Shown here piece by piece: positions 36,635 through 46,319 of a DNA stretch of 64,000 bases. Numbering within the stretch: the stretch's first letter is position 1; each line of letters starts with the position of its first letter. Made by a program: the position numbers and the translations under genes. The notes beneath the pieces were generated by a model. The model was not told the origin of the DNA. It saw nothing but the letters and a program-made list of their open reading frames with translations, and ran no database searches. Source of the DNA: Bacillota bacterium (GTDB lineage Bacteria; Bacillota; Clostridia; Lachnospirales; Lachnospiraceae); assembly GCA_023439125.1 (NCBI GenBank), contig JAEXOU010000010.1:76684-140683 (forward strand). Reading direction: 5' to 3'.

Positions 36635-37036
36635 TTAATCAACTAGCTTTTTTGATCTCCATATGGACGAATCAACTGTATGCCTCTCATAGCCATGCTT
36701 TATAAAAAACTCTGCTGCAAGTAATTCATCTACGTTTTTATTATCTAATACGATATCTGACTTACATATAATAGCCTCTTCATATCCCTCACTCAATATT
36801 GCATCTTCTGAACGCTTTAGTAATTCCTTCCCAAATCCTCTATTCTGCATTTGAGGGTCCACACACATAAAACGTATCACATTCTTGTCCACAATTGAAA
36901 CCCCAACGATATGACAATGCTCTTGTGCAAGTATGATATTACTCTTGTCATAATCAACTACATCCAAAAATATTTCTTTACTCAATTGTGATGTCGGAAA
37001 ACATTGTTTATAAAGCTCGTATAGTTCATTTTTCAT
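36635..37036 (-). CDS. GNAT-family N-acetyltransferase
   Basis: 133 residues. The acetyl-CoA loop is recognisable in MCVDPQMQNRGFGKELL (R/Q-x-x-G-x-G/A at about 82-87). The preceding strands and the C-terminal AAEFFIKHGYERH segment fit the fold. The substrate cannot be predicted. GAGG lies 7 nt before the ATG. Confidence 0.8.
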   Translation of the reverse strand: MKNELYELYKQCFPTSQLSKEIFLDVVDYDKSNIILAQEHCHIVGVSIVDKNVIRFMCVDPQMQNRGFGKELLKRSEDAILSEGYEEAIICKSDIVLDNKNVDELLAAEFFIKHGYERHTVDSSIWRSKKLVD

Positions 37037-37350
37037 TCAAAGTCCTCACTTTCAATTTTTCTCCGTTGTTTGATACATTTCCCTTATTTATATACTATCT
37101 CCAGAATTATGGATTACCCTATTTTACTATAGATAAAAACGAATGTCCATACTTAACCTCCCCATTATGTGAAGTTTAGGCTCAATTCAACGAATTGTAT
37201 GATGATTTTATCGCAAAAAGCATAATAAATGTATATCATTTGCATTAAATATAGAAAAAACGCATATTTATCTATCTTTTTTCCAAAAAATGATGCACTT
37301 TCTTTTTAAATATATTATAATGATGATACAAATTAATTATGGAGGTGCTT
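37037..37350. other. 314-bp intergenic region
   Basis: AT-rich gap between the divergent GNAT and hemerythrin genes. A TATAAT box at 37316-37321 precedes the hemerythrin gene, but I see no good -35 at standard spacing. No repeat or RNA recognised. Confidence 0.5.
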
Positions 37351-37743
37351 ATGAAATACGAGATGAAACCTGAGTTTTATACTGGAATTGAATTTATTGA
37401 TACACAGCACGCAAGACTCTTTGAGATTGCGAATGAGACATACGAACTGATGATAAATGAATTTACACCTGACAAATACGATTATATACTAGATTTGTTA
37501 AACGAATTAAAAGAGTATACAAAGTATCACTTCGCAGCTGAAGAAGAATATATGGAATCAATCCAATACAAAAAAATGTTTAGTCAAAAAATAGATCATC
37601 ATGCTTTTGTTAGTAAATTAGAAGAGATGAATCCTGAGTACATAGATGAAAATCAATCACAAGCTATATTCGATATTCTCGAGTTTTTAAACACTTGGTT
37701 AATCGAACATATTTTTGAGAAGGATATTTTAATTGGCCATTAA
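37351..37743 (+). CDS. bacteriohemerythrin
   Basis: 130 residues. All diiron ligands of the hemerythrin four-helix bundle are present: His in IEFIDTQHARLFE, His and Glu in KYHFAAEEEYM, two His in KIDHHAFV, and His plus Asp in LIEHIFEKD. Single-domain hemerythrins bind O2 and in anaerobes are thought to protect from or sense oxygen. GGAGG lies 5 nt before the ATG at 37351. Stand-alone gene. Confidence 0.93.
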   Translation: MKYEMKPEFYTGIEFIDTQHARLFEIANETYELMINEFTPDKYDYILDLLNELKEYTKYHFAAEEEYMESIQYKKMFSQKIDHHAFVSKLEEMNPEYIDENQSQAIFDILEFLNTWLIEHIFEKDILIGH

Positions 37744-37834
37744 AGGCTATTGGAATATCGATCGAAATTTTTTGATCAAATCTTATTGAACAGAACAAAA
37801 CTGTGGAAATTCAGAGCAATTTTCTATAATGTAT

Positions 37835-37891
37835 AAAACCTCCTTAGGTAGATTTTGGTTATATACCCGATCTACTTAAGGAGGTTTTTTT
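37835..37891. terminator. bidirectional terminator
   Basis: Stem AAAACCTCCTTA-GGTAGAT with the complementary ATCTAC-TTAAGGAGGTTTT and T runs on both strands, between the convergent hemerythrin and LCP genes. Confidence 0.88.
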
Positions 37892-37895
37892 GTTA

Positions 37896-39065
37896 TTATT
37901 CTAGAGAATTTCCATCCTCATAAATAAACTTATAAAGTTCTGCAATATTCTTATCCCAATCGTATACTAATGGATAGGATGTCCCATTATAAGATTTTGG
38001 ATCATTAAACATGCCATCCACAGGTAAACGGAATTCCTCAACCGAAGTTATCTTATTTTCAACTACAACTTCAATAATTTCACGGATCTGTTGAGAAGTC
38101 AGACTAGTTGTAACATACCCCATACAGTCATTTGCGGTTGAAAACATTGTAAAAATATTGAGTGACTTAAACTTTTCAAAAATAGCACTCATTGCTCTTC
38201 GATGACGAACTGTTCTGCCATAGTCATTGTTTGCACCACCTAAAGTAGCAACCTTTCGAACTCGACAATAACCTAATAATTGATTACCGTTCAATACGTT
38301 TACACCCTCGACAACATTGCGATATTCTGGATTTGAAATATAATTTGTTCGATTTAAATACTTAGCTTCTTTTGCCCCAAGTTCAATTGTTACTCCACCA
38401 ATACTATCTACAATCTTCTCAAATGATTCAAAATTAACGGATGCATATCCATCAATATGAAGCTTATAGTTCGCTTCAATTGTATCAATTAATAGCTTAA
38501 CGCCACCATGGCCATATGCTGCATTTAACTTTGTAGATTTCCATCCTGGTACATCGACATAAGAATCTCTCATAAGTGAGATTAGTTTGATTGTACCAGT
38601 ATTCATATTAACAGAAGCAATCATCATTGTATCAGAGCGACTACCACCCTTGATTTCTTCCAGACCAAACAATAAATAATTCTTTACTCCTTCTTCTTTC
38701 TTACCAACCGGCTCTTTCTCATTATGTTCATTCATAAAAGTGGTGGCATCCTCGTCTCGAACTACCTCTTCAAATATATAGTTACCAGCAACCGCATAAA
38801 TAGCTTTTCGTCCTGGTTTAGTTCCTACTAAAAAAACAATAGCGATAGCGAACAAAAGTGTAATACATGCAAATACTTTAATGCCCGTATGTTTCTTCTT
38901 TTTCGTTTTTGTCGCTGCTGTTTCTTGTTTCGCAGATCTTCTTGTGTCTTGCTGGTAGTTATCTTGTTCTGACTCAGAATCGCCGATTTCTCTGACTTGC
39001 TCACTTAATATAGCGCGTAATTCACGCTCATCATAATGTCTATTATAATTTTTATCTTCTCCCAT
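37896..39065 (-). CDS. LytR-CpsA-Psr (LCP) family cell-wall polymer ligase
   Basis: 389 residues. Cytoplasmic charged N-terminus (1-55), one transmembrane helix (about 60-82) and an extracellular LCP domain. Key pieces: GSRSDTMMIASVN, LISLMRDSYVDVPG (Arg/Asp of the pyrophosphate site), LNAAYGHGGVKLLIDTIE and a late GYCRVRK. LCP enzymes transfer undecaprenyl-linked glycopolymers to peptidoglycan. AAAGG lies 7 nt before the ATG. Convergent with the hemerythrin gene. Confidence 0.92.
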   Translation of the reverse strand: MGEDKNYNRHYDERELRAILSEQVREIGDSESEQDNYQQDTRRSAKQETAATKTKKKKHTGIKVFACITLLFAIAIVFLVGTKPGRKAIYAVAGNYIFEEVVRDEDATTFMNEHNEKEPVGKKEEGVKNYLLFGLEEIKGGSRSDTMMIASVNMNTGTIKLISLMRDSYVDVPGWKSTKLNAAYGHGGVKLLIDTIEANYKLHIDGYASVNFESFEKIVDSIGGVTIELGAKEAKYLNRTNYISNPEYRNVVEGVNVLNGNQLLGYCRVRKVATLGGANNDYGRTVRHRRAMSAIFEKFKSLNIFTMFSTANDCMGYVTTSLTSQQIREIIEVVVENKITSVEEFRLPVDGMFNDPKSYNGTSYPLVYDWDKNIAELYKFIYEDGNSLE

Positions 39066-39178
39066 TCGATAGCCTTTCTATATGATTGTTCAGTTGCGAT
39101 AGTTGTATTATAGACAATTATTGTGGCAAATGCTAGTCATGTTTCTTAAGAATATCTTTCATTTATTGCAACATAATG

Positions 39179-40447
39179 TTAATCCATCATTCCATAATCA
39201 CATAAAATTCGCTTCGCCAACTCATTATAATTGAGTTTTTTCTTCGAAGTAATAACCTCATTATTATATATTAGATACTCGGATGGAAGAGGTCTTAGAT
39301 TATATTCTGACGCCATAGAACGACAATAAGCTCCTGCATTTTGTATTACTAAATAATCTCCAATTCTTATTTCCGGTAACTCTCTGTCACTAGCAAAACA
39401 ATCACCTGATTCACATGTATTTCCATAGATATCGTATTTTAGCACTTTGCCGTCTGGATTACTCACATTGATAATATGATGATAAGCTCCGTAAAAGACA
39501 GGCCTTATCAAATGTGGAAAGCCAGAGTTTGTTCCTACGATTAATCTTCCATTATTATTTTTTACGGTATTTACCTGAACAACAAAACATCCCGCATCAG
39601 CAACAATAAATTTTCCAGGTTCAAAATACATCTCCAGTTCTTTTCCATAGTTCATACAAAAGTTTTGAAATAGTTGTCCAGTCATGGCACCAAATTGCAC
39701 ATAATCAACTGGTGCTTCTTCAGGATGATAAGGTACCTTAAAACCACCACCAAAATCAATAAACTTTAGATCAGGAAAATCAATTGGATTTACAATATCA
39801 AGTAAATTATTCATACTCTGAAACACTTTTGATAAATCTGATATACCACTACCAGTATGTTCATGCAATCCAAGAATTTTAATTCCATATTCTTTCGTAA
39901 TTTCTAATACCTTTGGTATATCCTGCAATAGAATTCCAAATTTACTTAGGTCACCACCTGTTTGAACTTTCTCATTCTCTCCTGCAATAACATTTGGATT
40001 TATTCTTAATGCAATTCCGGAACCAGCATATTGCTTTGCATAGCTTTCTAATCTTGTCAAGGAATCTATATTAAGAAGTACCCCTAGTTCTTTTACAAGT
40101 TCCATGTCTGCATCTGTCATATTATTTGCAGTAAACATAATATGCTCTCTGTCGAAACCAAGCTCAAGCGCCAGAATAACTTCTGTTGGACTTACGGTGT
40201 CTAAGTAAAATCCATGATCTCTCATTATTTTAAGAAGATGAGGATTGTAATTAGCCTTCATTGCGTAAAAAATTTTTAACTTTTCCCAACACAAATATTT
40301 TTTAAGTAACTCATATTTATTTAGAACATAATTTGCGTCATATACATAAAAAGGTGTTTCATAAGTTTCGCACAATGTCTTTACATTTTGTTCCTGGATA
40401 AAGTATTCATTTCCTCGATTGTAAATTGAATTCTTGAGATTTTGCAT
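39179..40447 (-). CDS. lysA: diaminopimelate decarboxylase
   Basis: 422 residues, fold-III PLP enzyme. PLP Lys in IFYAMKANYNP, His in GLHEHTGSGI, phosphate loop in FGGGFKVP, FEPGKFIVADAG and the active-site CESGDCF near the C-terminus. Converts meso-diaminopimelate to lysine. A related specificity such as carboxynorspermidine decarboxylase is less likely but not excluded from motifs alone. No lysine riboswitch was recognised upstream. Confidence 0.85.
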   Translation of the reverse strand: MQNLKNSIYNRGNEYFIQEQNVKTLCETYETPFYVYDANYVLNKYELLKKYLCWEKLKIFYAMKANYNPHLLKIMRDHGFYLDTVSPTEVILALELGFDREHIMFTANNMTDADMELVKELGVLLNIDSLTRLESYAKQYAGSGIALRINPNVIAGENEKVQTGGDLSKFGILLQDIPKVLEITKEYGIKILGLHEHTGSGISDLSKVFQSMNNLLDIVNPIDFPDLKFIDFGGGFKVPYHPEEAPVDYVQFGAMTGQLFQNFCMNYGKELEMYFEPGKFIVADAGCFVVQVNTVKNNNGRLIVGTNSGFPHLIRPVFYGAYHHIINVSNPDGKVLKYDIYGNTCESGDCFASDRELPEIRIGDYLVIQNAGAYCRSMASEYNLRPLPSEYLIYNNEVITSKKKLNYNELAKRILCDYGMMD

Positions 40448-40802
40448 ATTTAACCCTTTCTTTTGGATGTTTCGACCGTTCGTAAATATTTCGTGTTCTA
40501 ATTTATCTATTTTGTTATTATACTACATTTTTTTCTAATAGCAATACATTGAATAAGCCTGATTTCATTTTACACAAAGATATATTTTGAGTGTTGTCCT
40601 GTTGCTTTGTTTCAATGCGTGATGAAACATAATAATTAACATAATAATCTTGACGAAGCACGTTCAAAAAGCTAAGATAAAATCAGTTAAGTTGTTCCTG
40701 AAATATACGGAAGTTAATTCGACAACATGCAGATGTGATTGGAAATAGCAAATTTACACTATCATCGATCCTAACCGAAATCAGTTGAGGTGCATAAATA
40801 AT
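40448..40802. other. 355-bp intergenic region
   Basis: Gap between the divergent lysA and P-loop genes. It contains a candidate promoter at 40650-40678 and a 5' leader of about 115 nt in which GTTGT (near 40693) can pair with ACAAC (near 40723), and the string AAATCAGTT occurs twice. No known riboswitch recognised. Confidence 0.5.
40650..40678 (+). promoter_or_regulatory. promoter of the P-loop gene
   Basis: -35 TTGACG (40650-40655), 17-bp spacer, -10 TAAGAT (40673-40678). Confidence 0.55.
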
Positions 40803-41321
40803 ATGATTATCTTAATTACAGGAGCTTCACATACAGGGAAAACTGTGTTAGCTCAAAAGCTATTAGTAGAAAAACAATATTCATATGTATCAATTGACCA
40901 TCTTAAAATGGGGCTTATTCGAAGTGGTAATACTGATTTAAAGCCAGAGGATGATGAAGAACTTGTGGGATATCTTTGGCCTATTGTTAGAGAAATGATT
41001 AAAACTGCAATCGAAAATCATCAGAATCTTATCGTGGAAGGCTGTTATATACCATTTGATTGGCAAGAAGAATTTGACGAAGAATATTTAAAAGAAATCC
41101 AATATATATGTCTTATCATGACAAAAGAGTATATATGTAACCATTTTACAGATATAAAAGAACACGCTAGTGACATAGAATGCCGTTTGGATGATTCTTA
41201 CTGTTCTATGGAGTGGTTAATGAAGGATAATGTACATAACCTTGAAATGTGCAGAAAATATGAATTGCCATATCTTTTGATTCATGATAAATATGATTTA
41301 AGTAATCATTTTCAGACATGA
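40803..41321 (+). CDS. P-loop NTPase, nucleotide/small-molecule-kinase-like
   Basis: 172 residues. Walker A ITGASHTGKTVLAQKL at the N-terminus, SIDHLKMGLIRSG next, and a central NLIVEGCYIPFDW strand resembling Walker B of AAA_33/adenylate-kinase-like phosphotransferases. The substrate is unknown. GAGGTG precedes the ATG by 8 nt; upstream in-frame TTG is unlikely. The stop codon sits at the base of a long hairpin (copy F), which probably acts as its terminator. Confidence 0.75.
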   Translation: MIILITGASHTGKTVLAQKLLVEKQYSYVSIDHLKMGLIRSGNTDLKPEDDEELVGYLWPIVREMIKTAIENHQNLIVEGCYIPFDWQEEFDEEYLKEIQYICLIMTKEYICNHFTDIKEHASDIECRLDDSYCSMEWLMKDNVHNLEMCRKYELPYLLIHDKYDLSNHFQT

Positions 41322-41503
41322 AGAAGGGGCTGTCGCACTTGCTGAATATTGTATAAAAGAATGAAGGGCGATGGTATTTTCGGAGTGCCTTACAAGTCTC
41401 CGCACGCACTTTGTGGGGCTTGTGAGCGTAGCGCGCCGAAGAAAATATACCATCGCCCTTCATTCTTTATTCATACTGCCTTTAGTGTGTAAGCCCCTTT
41501 CTT
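41322..41503. repeat. hairpin repeat family 1, copy F (182 bp)
   Basis: The outermost arms are GAAGGGGCT and AGCCCCTTTC, the next AAAGAATGAAGGGCGATGGTA and complement, then the intact core TTTTCGGAGTGCCTTACAAG / GGGGCTTGTGAGCGTAGC / GCGCCGAAGAAAA. The core is nearly identical to copy C while the arms share no similarity with it. It occupies the gap between the convergent P-loop and serpin genes. The outer end (GGGGCTGTCGCAC) resembles IS1182-type terminal repeats. Confidence 0.85.
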
Positions 41504-41518
41504 ACATAATTTTTTCAC

Positions 41519-42916
41519 TTATTCAAGAGGGTTACGAACAATACCTACCAAAAACGGCACTTTATCTTTATATAATATATATATAAATGGCCGATTTAGA
41601 TTTATTTCTATTTCATCCTTTGTCCCCCCTGCTGAGACCCTTACCCCCAACTCCGTATAAGAGGATGCAGTGCATCCTTTTTCGTCAATTTCTATTTTTG
41701 ACGCTTGCAAAATATCGGATACATATATGTTTTCATCTGTAAATATTGAAAATGCATTTGAATTTTGTTCAAATATTTTCTTGATTCCCATTCTTTCTAC
41801 TATTGGTATTAAATCGATTTTACCCTCATAGGAAAACTTAGGAACGCTTAAAGTTACCTCACCCGCTGAAACCTGATTATTCGTCCAGTCATCGATGATG
41901 TCAGATAAATTACCTCTTTTCTCTATGAAATCATCCACTGACAAGCCTTCCTTTGGAAGTATAAAAAGCATTGATTCAAATTCTTGTAAGTAACACATTG
42001 TTGATATGTAATCTTCACCAACCATAAATGAACCATCTGAATACTCCTTCTTCATAAAATCACAACTAATCTCCTTATGATCACCCAAGAAAAAGGTCTC
42101 TGTTTTTGTATCTTCTTCTTCAAATGGATATATCCACTCATTATAAAAATCCAAAGTATTTAAGGAGATAAATGAAAATGGATCTCCGACGTCAAGAGAG
42201 TCCGTATAGTCAGGTTGAAATGCAAAATTAGTATTCTCATACACCCATTTTGTCATTAATTCTTGAAAATCACGATTTTTTAAATTGCCTTTATATATTT
42301 CAGTCCCATAGTCGCTTTGGAGCGTATTTAATAAATCATTTTGATAGTTAAATTCGTCACTTAACCACAAAGAATTATTAATATTAAGTCTACCAATGAG
42401 TAAGGGTGGGGGTAATCGTCTCTTCTCTAGGATAGAGATTGCAGTATTCAACTCCAATGCATTGTCTTTATCATCTGAGATATTTAACGCCTCTTGTATC
42501 TCAGCCTTTGCTTCTCCCTCAGATAACTCATTAAGCGTAGATAAGGACAGGTACAAGTTGAGTGGGGCATAGATTAGATTTTCGCCTTCATGGTCTTTCG
42601 TCACATGCATTAAGGTCTCCTCTGTAAAATCATAAAAATTATGCAAAAAGTCATTACTAATATCCTCTTTTTGGTCGGAGATATTAATAGATGAGTCAGC
42701 CTCTTCCGTGTCAGCTATCATATCAGTAGTGCTTTGTGAGTTATTATCTAAATTCTTCTCCCATGTATCCACCTGTTGTTTTACTGGTTCTTGGCTTTCT
42801 CCCAACTTAATGTTTTGGGACTCTAGTGAATCGTAATCCTTTTTGCCAGAGCATGAAGTGCAAAATATACAAGCTATTATTATAATACTTAAATAGAGCT
42901 TAACCGGCTGCTTCAT
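41519..42916 (-). CDS. serpin-family protease inhibitor, lipoprotein
   Basis: 465 residues. Lipoprotein signal with lipobox CTSC at about 20-23 and a Ser/Asp/Gln-rich linker to about 90. The serpin fold follows: NLIYAPLNLYLSLSTL, NSLWLSDEF, VLSVPKF-like strand (EVTLSVPKFSYEG), the hinge KIEIDEKGCTASS, a short reactive-centre segment (YTELGVRVSAGG) and the C-terminal signature LNRPFIYILYK. The hinge carries Cys and Ser/Tyr instead of the usual run of small residues, so inhibitory competence is uncertain. It would sit on the outer membrane face; target unknown. Confidence 0.88.
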   Translation of the reverse strand: MKQPVKLYLSIIIIACIFCTSCSGKKDYDSLESQNIKLGESQEPVKQQVDTWEKNLDNNSQSTTDMIADTEEADSSINISDQKEDISNDFLHNFYDFTEETLMHVTKDHEGENLIYAPLNLYLSLSTLNELSEGEAKAEIQEALNISDDKDNALELNTAISILEKRRLPPPLLIGRLNINNSLWLSDEFNYQNDLLNTLQSDYGTEIYKGNLKNRDFQELMTKWVYENTNFAFQPDYTDSLDVGDPFSFISLNTLDFYNEWIYPFEEEDTKTETFFLGDHKEISCDFMKKEYSDGSFMVGEDYISTMCYLQEFESMLFILPKEGLSVDDFIEKRGNLSDIIDDWTNNQVSAGEVTLSVPKFSYEGKIDLIPIVERMGIKKIFEQNSNAFSIFTDENIYVSDILQASKIEIDEKGCTASSYTELGVRVSAGGTKDEIEINLNRPFIYILYKDKVPFLVGIVRNPLE

Positions 42917-43308
42917 AGATTAAATACTCCTTTCTATAAAAATACAGGGCTGATTCAATGGATAATTAATTAATATTTTAATATACTGTAAACCATGCAA
43001 ACGTACCTAACGCGTATTTAGAATAGACTACATTTTTATCATATGTAAAAATTATACTCCTATAGTATTTATAAATCAATAAGTATGGCATTAATTGTAA
43101 ATTTCTTTAATGATTTTTCAATTAACTACAACTGGTGGTTTACTATCAGTCCTAATAAAGGCTTTATTACCTAAAAAGTAGGGGCACATGCACACAAGAT
43201 TGCAAAAAAAATCGGGAAACGCTTTATTCTAGCGTTTCCCGACTACTTAATTGTCCAGGGCCATTTAGTCCTTTCCATTTTTAGTATCAAATAATTCCTA
43301 TATGATTA
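42917..43308. other. 392-bp intergenic region
   Basis: AT-rich gap between two minus-strand genes. Apart from the terminator at 43204-43242 I see no supported gene, repeat or RNA. It should hold the serpin promoter, but no clear hexamer pair stands out. Confidence 0.5.
43204..43242 (-). terminator. terminator of the 43309-44640 lipoprotein gene
   Basis: On the minus strand, stem TCGGGAAACGCT with complement AGCGTTTCCCGA followed by eight T. Confidence 0.9.
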
Positions 43309-44640
43309 TTACTTAACATTCATCATTTCCTTATACTCACTTGTCTTTGGAGAATAGTTGACTTCTATTTGTGTTAACTTTCCTTCATAGCAATAGAAGT
43401 CATATCCATACCAAGTGCTCTTCTCATCGTTAACTACAAACGATACAGAACTCGTTGTTTCATTTTTCTCTGTATCATATCCCTTTAATGCACTCTCAAG
43501 CTCTTTTAGTGCCATTCCAGTATGTATGTTTGTGGAAATTTTCAGCTCAATATTTTTTCCAGCTTTTATTTCCTGTACAAAGCAATTTTCACTTGCAGTA
43601 GCATTACCAGTATAATTTTTTGCATATACTGAAAATGTCTGGTTATCTTTCATTAATGTTATATTATCTATATCATCACCTGCAATTACTTGAGGACTTT
43701 TGCTCTCAACAATTTCCCAACCATTCTTAATAAATTCAGATACCGGAGTTGGCAACTGATATAAATCACCTTCCAATTCTAACGAATAATCCAAAAGATT
43801 ATCACTTAATTTAGTTGGTGCTTTATATGCAAAAATAATTTCTGGAATGGCATCATCCACTTCACTCAATCTAAAATCTTCTGGCTCAATGAAATTCTCA
43901 ATCTTAATTTCACTAATAACATTACCATTGTCCATATCAAAGGAGAAATAAAGTTGTTGGTACGCATCCAATGAATATGTCATAGTCTTTAAAGAGTCAC
44001 CTTCATATTCATTGCTAGGTTCTCCATAAGCTTTCTTGATATCATCATAGGTAGATACACCATATTGAATTCCTTTTGACAAAGTAATGTTAATATCTCC
44101 TAATTCCATATAGTCACTATTGAAAGCTAATGCTCCAACATAACAATCTTTATAGGCTAATTCATTAATATCAAAATTGATTAGTCGCACATCTATTTCC
44201 CTATCTCCATTGGAAAAATCCTCTCCAAACGTATAATAGTTTGAAGGAAGTTTTGTAGTCTCATCTCCATCATATGTCCAACCTGTTGCAACAAAATCAG
44301 AATATTTCATTGGTAACTCATAAATGACTCCATCAATGGAAACTTGGAAATCAAAAATACTATCCGATAACTCAGTAGGGCCACCTTGATACGTAAGTTC
44401 TGCTGGAGCTTGTGTTGGTTCTATTATAACTTCTGGTTCTTGCGTTGGTGTCTCAATTACTTCTGGTTCTTTCGTTGGTGTCTCGATTACTTCTGGTGTA
44501 GGCGTAGATATTGTTGTAACCGTAGGTTCTATAGTAGTCGTCAATGTTGATTCTCCTATTGTTTTCTTAGATCTATCACATCCACTAATACTGAGTGCAA
44601 CAACTATTAATATACCGATTACATATTTCTTCTTATTCAT
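43309..44640 (-). CDS. lipoprotein with Pro-Thr-Glu linker and two tandem copies of an unknown domain
   Basis: 443 residues. Signal and lipobox SISGC (Cys about 21). Residues about 30-85 are a P-T-x-E repeat linker (TPTKEPEVIETPTQEPEV). Then two homologous units: PTELSDSIFDFQVSIDG...ELP..YSDFVATGW and PTKLSDNLLDYSLELEG...QLP..VSEFIKNGW, about 165 residues apart. I do not recognise the domain. GGGGGA is 6 nt before the ATG at 44640. It is a single gene with a strong terminator. Surface location is well supported, function is not. Confidence 0.8.
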   Translation of the reverse strand: MNKKKYVIGILIVVALSISGCDRSKKTIGESTLTTTIEPTVTTISTPTPEVIETPTKEPEVIETPTQEPEVIIEPTQAPAELTYQGGPTELSDSIFDFQVSIDGVIYELPMKYSDFVATGWTYDGDETTKLPSNYYTFGEDFSNGDREIDVRLINFDINELAYKDCYVGALAFNSDYMELGDINITLSKGIQYGVSTYDDIKKAYGEPSNEYEGDSLKTMTYSLDAYQQLYFSFDMDNGNVISEIKIENFIEPEDFRLSEVDDAIPEIIFAYKAPTKLSDNLLDYSLELEGDLYQLPTPVSEFIKNGWEIVESKSPQVIAGDDIDNITLMKDNQTFSVYAKNYTGNATASENCFVQEIKAGKNIELKISTNIHTGMALKELESALKGYDTEKNETTSSVSFVVNDEKSTWYGYDFYCYEGKLTQIEVNYSPKTSEYKEMMNVK

Positions 44641-44992
44641 ACATTTTCCCCCATTTTTCGTTAAAATTTTCATCTATGCTATTTTACTATACATGGTATA
44701 TATTTACAAGTAAATTTTATACAATAAAAGAAATACTTTTCTAATGTTTTCCTTTTATATTGCTATAAAAAAAAAGCCTTTGAAACACTTGATTTCAAAG
44801 ACTTTCTTATATTCCAGGGGCAGTAGGATTTGAACAAATGCCCTATTGCTCAAATACGCATAGAAAGGGGCTTCCCGCATGTCCTTTTTGATGTATAATC
44901 AGAGGTGTAATCATATTCAATAATCACACCGTATAAATCACAACCATATTTACAGATATGCAGTATCAATTGTATATTAGGGAATAATGTTT
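44641..44992. other. 352-bp intergenic region with tRNA-Trp fragment
   Basis: Holds the start region of the lipoprotein gene and, at 44769-44835, a duplicated tRNA-Trp 3' end with its terminator (listed separately). The remainder shows no supported gene. Confidence 0.5.
44769..44835 (-). pseudogene. tRNA-Trp 3'-end fragment plus terminator (att-like direct repeat)
   Basis: The 21 nt at 44815-44835 are identical to the 3' end of the intact tRNA-Trp gene (46362-46382); the similarity then stops abruptly. The adjoining hairpin (CTTTGAAA with TTTCAAAG between A and T runs) also resembles the tRNA terminator. The two repeats have the same orientation and bracket a 1.5-kb segment carrying the serine hydrolase gene. 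Confidence 0.75.
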
Positions 44993-46117
44993 TTATATAT
45001 CAACGTTTACATTTAAACATGCTGGCAAAATAAATTCTGGAATCATAAGATTTAAAAAGTAACTCTTATCCTTAATAAAATCAACGTGTGAATAAGCAAC
45101 AAGAACAATATTGAGCTCAGGAAAAATTAATAACTTTTGACCACCCGCACCAGCTGCTGAATATGTAACATATTTATTTCCGGTTGCTTCATCAGTCTCA
45201 TCCTTGATATACCATAAATAACCATAGTGAAAGCCGTAATCCCAATAATAAGATCTCTCCAGAGATTCACTAATCCAATTTTGAGGTACTATTTCTTTTC
45301 CTTTCCAATTACCGTTATGAATTATTAAAAATCCTATTTTTGCCATGTCATAAGGTTTTAGAAATAAATTTCCACCTCCAAAGCTATTCCCTTTAGTGTC
45401 GTTATCCCATATAAACTGATTTATTCCTAATGGATCAAATAAATACTTTTTGGCAAACTTAGCTGCATTCATTCCGGTCGTCTTTGTTATGATAGCTGAT
45501 AGTATGTGTGTATTAGCTGAATTATACTCAAAATTAGTTCCTGGCGAACTTTGCAACGGCCTCTTCAAAATATGGTCTACCCAATCTTTACTTTTAATCA
45601 ATTTTATAGGTTCCATTCCCTTATCAACTGAACTTAATCCTGATTTCATAGTAAGCAGGTGTTTAATAGATATACTCTTTTTATCATCATCTGAACTGAT
45701 ACTAGGGTGATCACAAAAAAATAACCCTAAATTATCTTCAATACTGCTAATAAATCCTTCTTTTATTGCAATACCGATTAAAATAGATATTATACTTTTC
45801 GTGGCTGATCTGATATTCCATTTCTCAGATTTTTCTTCTATGAAGGTCCCATTTGGTGAGTGGAATGCTAAAACAGACATTGATTTCCTTATTACTTTTG
45901 AAAAGATAGATTCATAAGGCTTCTTATTGACATTTTCAAATACCATAGTTTCATTCTGATATACAGATATACTTCTGTACGATGGAAAGTTCGTTTTCAG
46001 GTAATCAATAGCAGCTTGAAGTTTTTCGATATTTAGCCTTTTAGCATCAAATATGAAAGAGGCTTGATCATCAATTACTGACGGTTCACTGGCCTGTTTT
46101 AAGTCTATATCATTCAT
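44993..46117 (-). CDS. serine hydrolase, class C beta-lactamase/penicillin-binding fold
   Basis: 374 residues. The active-site SxxK is in IRSATKSIISILIGIA, the second motif region is FEYNSANTHILSAI (YxN-like) and a late GAGGQKLLIFP replaces the KTG-type triad. No signal peptide or membrane helix is evident, so it may be cytosolic, closer to esterase-like members than to secreted lactamases. AAAGGGG is 6 nt before the ATG at 46117. It lies between the tRNA-Trp gene and its displaced fragment and may have arrived with that event. Confidence 0.85.
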   Translation of the reverse strand: MNDIDLKQASEPSVIDDQASFIFDAKRLNIEKLQAAIDYLKTNFPSYRSISVYQNETMVFENVNKKPYESIFSKVIRKSMSVLAFHSPNGTFIEEKSEKWNIRSATKSIISILIGIAIKEGFISSIEDNLGLFFCDHPSISSDDDKKSISIKHLLTMKSGLSSVDKGMEPIKLIKSKDWVDHILKRPLQSSPGTNFEYNSANTHILSAIITKTTGMNAAKFAKKYLFDPLGINQFIWDNDTKGNSFGGGNLFLKPYDMAKIGFLIIHNGNWKGKEIVPQNWISESLERSYYWDYGFHYGYLWYIKDETDEATGNKYVTYSAAGAGGQKLLIFPELNIVLVAYSHVDFIKDKSYFLNLMIPEFILPACLNVNVDI

Positions 46118-46319
46118 ATAAAACCCCTTTGTCATTTAATTCCTACATTATACCATATATTACCATAAGAATACAATGTAAAAGTTACTAAAATACATCC
46201 TATTTCTCTTCGACTAGAATGTATCAAGAAATAGGTCGTAGGATATTTCCCACGCCCCTTTCCCTCAGTTGTCAGGAAACCTAGATTAGTCTTGAATAAA
46301 CTCGCAATTTTCGTACGCA

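Noticed and set aside
40448..40802. Possible lysine riboswitch or T-box near lysA
   Set aside because: No T-box TGG sequence or lysine-riboswitch core was recognised, and the only clear promoter points away from lysA.
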